Below, in pieces: positions 60,702 through 64,000 of a stretch of 64,000 nt of DNA (its first letter is position 1; every line of letters begins with the position of its first letter). Location: positions 1 through 64,000 of the forward strand of contig CAWDBD010000028.1 in NCBI GenBank assembly GCA_963800395.1, given 5' to 3'. This DNA is from DASSBG01 sp963800395 (GTDB lineage: Bacteria > Pseudomonadota > Gammaproteobacteria > Xanthomonadales > Rhodanobacteraceae). The notes beneath the pieces were generated by a model. The model was not told the origin of the DNA and did not search any database. It saw only the letters and a program-made list of their open reading frames with translations. Position numbers and translations under genes: made by a program.

Positions 60702-63071
60702 TCAGTTCCTGAGCGGTTTGCCTGTCTTCATGGTGTGCTCGATGCGGGCCTGGGTCTTGTCGGTCTGCGCCAGCGCCACGAAGTGCTTGCGCTCCAGTTC
60801 CAGCAGCCAGTTTTCGTCCACTTCGCTGCCGCGTTCGATCTGTCCGCCGCACAGGGTGTCGGCGATGCGCTCGGCGATGTTGAAGTCGTGCTCTGAAATG
60901 AAGCGTCCCTCGAGCATGTTGACCAATTGCGTCTTGAAGGTTGCCGTGCCGGTATCGCCGGCGACGCGGATATGGCGCGCGGGCATCGGCGGCCGGTAGC
61001 CGGACTCTGCCATGGCGGTGGCCTGCTGTTTGGCCACATAAAGCAGCTCATCGCTGTGAAAGACGATCACGTCCGAGTCGCGCAGCAGGCCCAGTTCTCT
61101 TGCCTCCAGTGCCGACGAAGCCACCTTGGCCATGGCCACGGTTTCGAAGTAGCGCTTGAGGTTGTCGAAGGCATCGCCTGTCGGCGCCGCAGAGCTGCGC
61201 AGTGCAATTTCCTTGAGACCACCGCCCGCAGGCAGCAGGCCGACGCCCGCCTCGACCAATCCGACGTAGCTTTCGAATGCGGCCACGGTGCGGGCCGAAT
61301 GCATCTGGAATTCGCAGCCACCACCCAGGGCCAGACCCCTGATGGCGGCAACCACGGGGACCAGCGAGTACTTGATCGCCATGCTGGTAGCCTGGAAGTT
61401 GGCAATCATGGCCTCGAACTCGGCCAGCTTGCCATCCTTGAGCAGTCCCAGTGCACCCTTGAGGTCGGCGCCGGCCGAAAAGGGTCCGTCGGGCTGCCAG
61501 ATGACCATGGATTGCAGTTTGGCTTCGGCTTCCTGCACCGCGCGCTGGACGCCATCGAGTACATGGTCATTGACGGTATGCATCTTGGTCTTGAACGACA
61601 GGATGCCGGTGTCGTCGCCAAGGGTCCACAGGCGTACGCCATCGTTTTCCCACAGCGTGCTGCCTTCGGCGGCCTTTTCGCCGAGGATGCGTTGCGGGAA
61701 GATCTGGCGCTTGTAGACGGGGTGGGACGAGCGCGGCAGATCCGTGTCCTTTTCCGGCGAATACGAGCCGTCGGCGTGGTGCACGCCGCGGCGACCGTCG
61801 CTGACCCATGCAGGCAGGGGCGCGTTGCTCATGGCCTTGCCGGCTTCGATGTCGTCGGCAATCCAGCCGGCCACCTGTTGCCAGCCAGCGGCCTGCCAGC
61901 TTTCAAACGGGCCCAGTTTCCAGCCATAGCCCCAGCGAATGGCGAAATCGACATCGCGCGCGGTTTCGGCGATGTCCTTGAGGTGGTAGGCGGTGTAGTG
62001 GAACAGGTCGCGGAAGCAAGCCCACAGGAACCGTGCCTGCGGATCATCGCTCTCACGCAGCTTGCCGAATTTCTCGGCCGGGTCCCTGATGGCGAGGATC
62101 TCGGCGACGGCGTCGGAGGCTTTCTGCTCGGACGGGCGGTAGTCCTTGCTGGCCAGGTCGAGTACCTCGATGGTCTTGCCGTTCTTCCTGTAGAAGCCGG
62201 CGCCGGTCTTCTGGCCCAACGCGCCTTTCTCGATCAGCGCTGCCAGCCATTCGGGCGCCTTGAAGTACTTGTGCCAGGGGTCATCGGGCAGGGTGTCGCC
62301 CATGGTCTTGATGACGTGCGCCATGGTATCCAGTCCGACCACGTCGGCAGTGCGGTAGGTGGCGCTCTTGGGGCGACCGATGGCCGGGCCGGTGAGTGCA
62401 TCGACCACATCAAAACCCAGCCCGAATTCGGCAGTGTGGTGCATGGTCGAGAGCATGGAAAACACGCCGATGCGGTTGCCGATGAAGTTGGGCGTGTCGC
62501 GTGCATACACCACGCCCTTGCCCAGCGCCGTGGTCAGGAAGGCTTCCAGCGCTTCAAGAACATGGGGGTCGGTCGACTTGCTCGGCACCAGTTCAACCAG
62601 ATGCATGTACCGGGGCGGGTTGAAGAAGTGAACCCCGCAAAACCGCGTGCGCAACTGTTCCGGCAGGGCGCTGGCCATCTCATTGATTGAAAGACCGGAT
62701 GTGTTGCTGGCAATAACAGCATTTTCAGGTAGATGCGGCGCAATTTTCTTGTAAAGATCGAGCTTCCAGTCCATGCGTTCGGCAATGGCCTCGACGACAA
62801 GATCGCAGTCCGCCAGCAGACCGAGGTGCTCGTCGTAATCGGCCGGGATCAGGCTGTTCGCCAGCGACGTGTCGCCCAGCGGAGCGGGTTTGAGCTTGCC
62901 AAGATTCTTGATGGCCTTGACGGCCACGGCATTGCCGGGACCTTCCTTGGCAGGCAGGTCGAACAAGATGGTCTCGATACCGGCATTGGACAGGTGGGCG
63001 GCAATTTGTGCCCCCATGACGCCGGCACCCAGCACGGCAGCCTTGCGAACGGGTAGCGATTGGGTAGTCAT
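60702..63071 (-). CDS. fadB: 3-hydroxyacyl-CoA dehydrogenase/enoyl-CoA hydratase (FadB-type)
   Basis: A 789-residue multifunctional beta-oxidation enzyme. The order is a dehydrogenase domain first (AAVLGAGVMGAQIAAHLSNA, residues 10-30; NTSGLSINEMAS; GVHFFNPPRYMHLVELVPS) and a crotonase-type domain after residue 480 (FSAGADLKGALG, GLALGGGCEFQMHSARTV, LVEAGVGLLPAGGGLKEIAL). This order is the FadN type and differs from E. coli FadB. It would hydrate enoyl-CoA and oxidise the product. ATG 63071 is 59 bases after the regulator. Confidence 0.92.
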   Translation of the reverse strand: MTTQSLPVRKAAVLGAGVMGAQIAAHLSNAGIETILFDLPAKEGPGNAVAVKAIKNLGKLKPAPLGDTSLANSLIPADYDEHLGLLADCDLVVEAIAERMDWKLDLYKKIAPHLPENAVIASNTSGLSINEMASALPEQLRTRFCGVHFFNPPRYMHLVELVPSKSTDPHVLEALEAFLTTALGKGVVYARDTPNFIGNRIGVFSMLSTMHHTAEFGLGFDVVDALTGPAIGRPKSATYRTADVVGLDTMAHVIKTMGDTLPDDPWHKYFKAPEWLAALIEKGALGQKTGAGFYRKNGKTIEVLDLASKDYRPSEQKASDAVAEILAIRDPAEKFGKLRESDDPQARFLWACFRDLFHYTAYHLKDIAETARDVDFAIRWGYGWKLGPFESWQAAGWQQVAGWIADDIEAGKAMSNAPLPAWVSDGRRGVHHADGSYSPEKDTDLPRSSHPVYKRQIFPQRILGEKAAEGSTLWENDGVRLWTLGDDTGILSFKTKMHTVNDHVLDGVQRAVQEAEAKLQSMVIWQPDGPFSAGADLKGALGLLKDGKLAEFEAMIANFQATSMAIKYSLVPVVAAIRGLALGGGCEFQMHSARTVAAFESYVGLVEAGVGLLPAGGGLKEIALRSSAAPTGDAFDNLKRYFETVAMAKVASSALEARELGLLRDSDVIVFHSDELLYVAKQQATAMAESGYRPPMPARHIRVAGDTGTATFKTQLVNMLEGRFISEHDFNIAERIADTLCGGQIERGSEVDENWLLELERKHFVALAQTDKTQARIEHTMKTGKPLRN

Positions 63072-63130
63072 GCAGAACTCCTGTCAAAAGTCAGTTGATG
63101 CCAGCGCCAGAGTGCGCGGCATGATGGGGG

Positions 63131-63751
63131 TCAGGCACTGCGCATGCCGGCGGCGGCAAAGTCGATCAGATAGGACTCTGCCTGTTGCCGGTGCTGCGCT
63201 TCGCTCACGCCTTCGCGACGCTTGCTGATGCCAAAATCAGCCATGACGTAGGTCAGGGCGCCAGCCACGATATCCAGACGCCAGTAGAGTGTTTCCTTGT
63301 CCAGATCAGGCAGCAGGCGTGCAAATTCATGGGCAAATCGTTTCAGAACATGGCCGTAATTGTCGGACAGGAACTTGCGCAGGCGATCGTCCCGGTCGGC
63401 GTACGCTCGGGCCAGAAGCCGGACAAAGGCGCTGCCTCCGCGGGTATCCAGTGCAAGCGTCAAGGCAGGCCCTGCAAAGGCATCCAGAACATCCTCGAGT
63501 GTCGTCGACGGCTGCCCCTCAATCCGTTCCAGGCTCTTGATTCGATTGGTATTGAGTTCATCCAGGCGCCGCCGAAAGACTTCTTCGATAAGCGTTTCCT
63601 TGGATCCGAAATGGTAGTTCACTGCCGCCAGGTTGACGCCCGCATCGGCAGTGACCCTGCGCAATGACGCGGCAGCAAAGCCGTGGTCCGCGAACAGCTT
63701 CTCGGCAGCATTCAGAATGCGTTGCTTGGTGGACAAGCTGGATCGGCTCAT
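63131..63751 (-). CDS. TetR family regulator, PsrA/FadR-like
   Basis: A 206-residue repressor. The helix-turn-helix is TKQRILNAAEKLFADHGFAA, then SLRRVTADAGVNLAAVNYHF and GSKETLIEEVFRRRL. The C-terminal ligand domain is typical of fatty-acid-responsive PsrA-like proteins. It heads the fadB-fadA run, and an operator-like palindrome lies about 20 bases before its start, suggesting autoregulation and control of fadBA by acyl ligands. ATG 63751 is chosen. Confidence 0.85.
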   Translation of the reverse strand: MSRSSLSTKQRILNAAEKLFADHGFAAASLRRVTADAGVNLAAVNYHFGSKETLIEEVFRRRLDELNTNRIKSLERIEGQPSTTLEDVLDAFAGPALTLALDTRGGSAFVRLLARAYADRDDRLRKFLSDNYGHVLKRFAHEFARLLPDLDKETLYWRLDIVAGALTYVMADFGISKRREGVSEAQHRQQAESYLIDFAAAGMRSA

Positions 63752-63769
63752 GCAGGGAAAATTCTGTAT

Positions 63770-63783
63770 TAAACAAGCGTTTG
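63770..63783. promoter_or_regulatory. PsrA-like operator
   Basis: TAAACAAGCGTTTG reads AAAC-N4-GTTT, matching the G/CAAAC-N4-GTTTG/C pattern described for PsrA. It sits 19 bases upstream of the TetR start in the region shared with the gene that begins at 63997. Confidence 0.6.
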
Positions 63784-63996
63784 AATCATAGCCCTTTGCC
63801 TGCCGTCGGTCAACGGGCAGCACCCGCTTGTGTCGAAAATGTGACCAGACCATGCAAACATGTGTTCGATTGCGTTAGTATTGACATTGGTTAGGCGCCG
63901 CAACTGCGTGAATGTGCGCTGTTTTGGGGCCGTCGTGCGGCAATCGGGATGGGTTGTCGCTTTCATCATGAATCATCTTTCTGGAGCAGAGCCCTC

Positions 63997-64000
63997 ATGG
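63997..64000 (+). CDS. Start of a gene running out of the window
   Basis: CTGGAGCAGAGCCCTC precedes ATGG at 63997. The GGAG placement suggests a start codon of a gene divergent from the TetR regulator. Only four bases are visible, so no product can be given. A fatty-acid gene would fit the context, but this is a guess. Confidence 0.4.

Noticed and set aside
59122..62690. Long plus-strand frames opposite fadA and fadB
   Set aside because: They are shadows of the two beta-oxidation genes; the products have no recognisable domain.

Overview
The window is high-GC chromosomal DNA from a gammaproteobacterium, most likely of the Xanthomonadales/Lysobacterales or a neighbour such as Wenzhouxiangella. 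The reasons are the gene content (large NAD-glutamate dehydrogenase, a fused branched-chain 2-oxoacid dehydrogenase E1, a MetX-type acyltransferase, hrcA-grpE-dnaK-dnaJ-dapB beside recN, a complete ccmABCDEFGHI set) and intergenic DNA full of REP palindromes and tandem heptamers. This placement is an inference from gene families. No prophage, insertion sequence, CRISPR array, rRNA or replication origin was seen. The only RNA gene found is one tRNA-Leu(CAA).

Layout. 0-13 kb holds housekeeping and metabolism: the end of NAD-glutamate dehydrogenase, NAD kinase and a 5'-nucleotidase (both frameshifted as given), a MASE1 sensor kinase, a polysaccharide deacetylase, glutaryl-CoA dehydrogenase, the fused E1, ribosomal protein THX, an FKBP isomerase (frameshifted) and an NlpC/P60 lipoprotein. 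13.5-16 kb, minus strand, holds a bufferin-type RiPP operon: a Cys-rich precursor (bufA), a DUF692/MNIO enzyme (bufB) and a DUF2063 partner (bufC). 16.3-21.3 kb holds an osmoprotectant ABC transporter with a fused binding protein and permease, a DadA-like oxidase and a glutathione reductase (frameshifted).

21.4-27.4 kb is the most notable region. An OphMA/SonM-type alpha-N-methyltransferase is followed by a 98-residue candidate precursor, a split borosin RiPP pair. The precursor gene overlaps a TPR-GGDEF diguanylate cyclase, and a second paralogous cyclase lies beyond an N-formylglutamate amidohydrolase. A backbone N-methylated peptide may therefore be expressed together with c-di-GMP signalling.

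27.6-32.3 kb (minus) holds an aldehyde dehydrogenase-carbonic anhydrase-RidA operon, the tRNA, and a MetX acyltransferase overlapping a cysteine dioxygenase. 32.5-39.5 kb is the whole cytochrome c maturation operon, followed by exported msrB and msrA. 40.9-48.7 kb holds recN divergent from hrcA-grpE-dnaK-dnaJ-dapB. 49-54.2 kb holds a metallo-hydrolase, an AraC regulator divergent from mddA-osmC-methyltransferase, and tpm, a possible sulfur/selenium methylation group. 54.4-58.8 kb holds an OmpA-like lipoprotein, a KefB-type antiporter and a large secreted protein of unknown function. 59.3-63.8 kb holds fadA, fadB and a TetR regulator with a PsrA-like operator. A further gene begins at the right edge.

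Data quality. Four genes (nadK, 5'-nucleotidase, the FKBP isomerase, gor), and probably bufC, contain reading-frame breaks, all between about 1.6 and 21 kb. NAD kinase is essential in most bacteria and one gor break sits in a T homopolymer, so base-calling or assembly indels are a likelier cause than gene decay.
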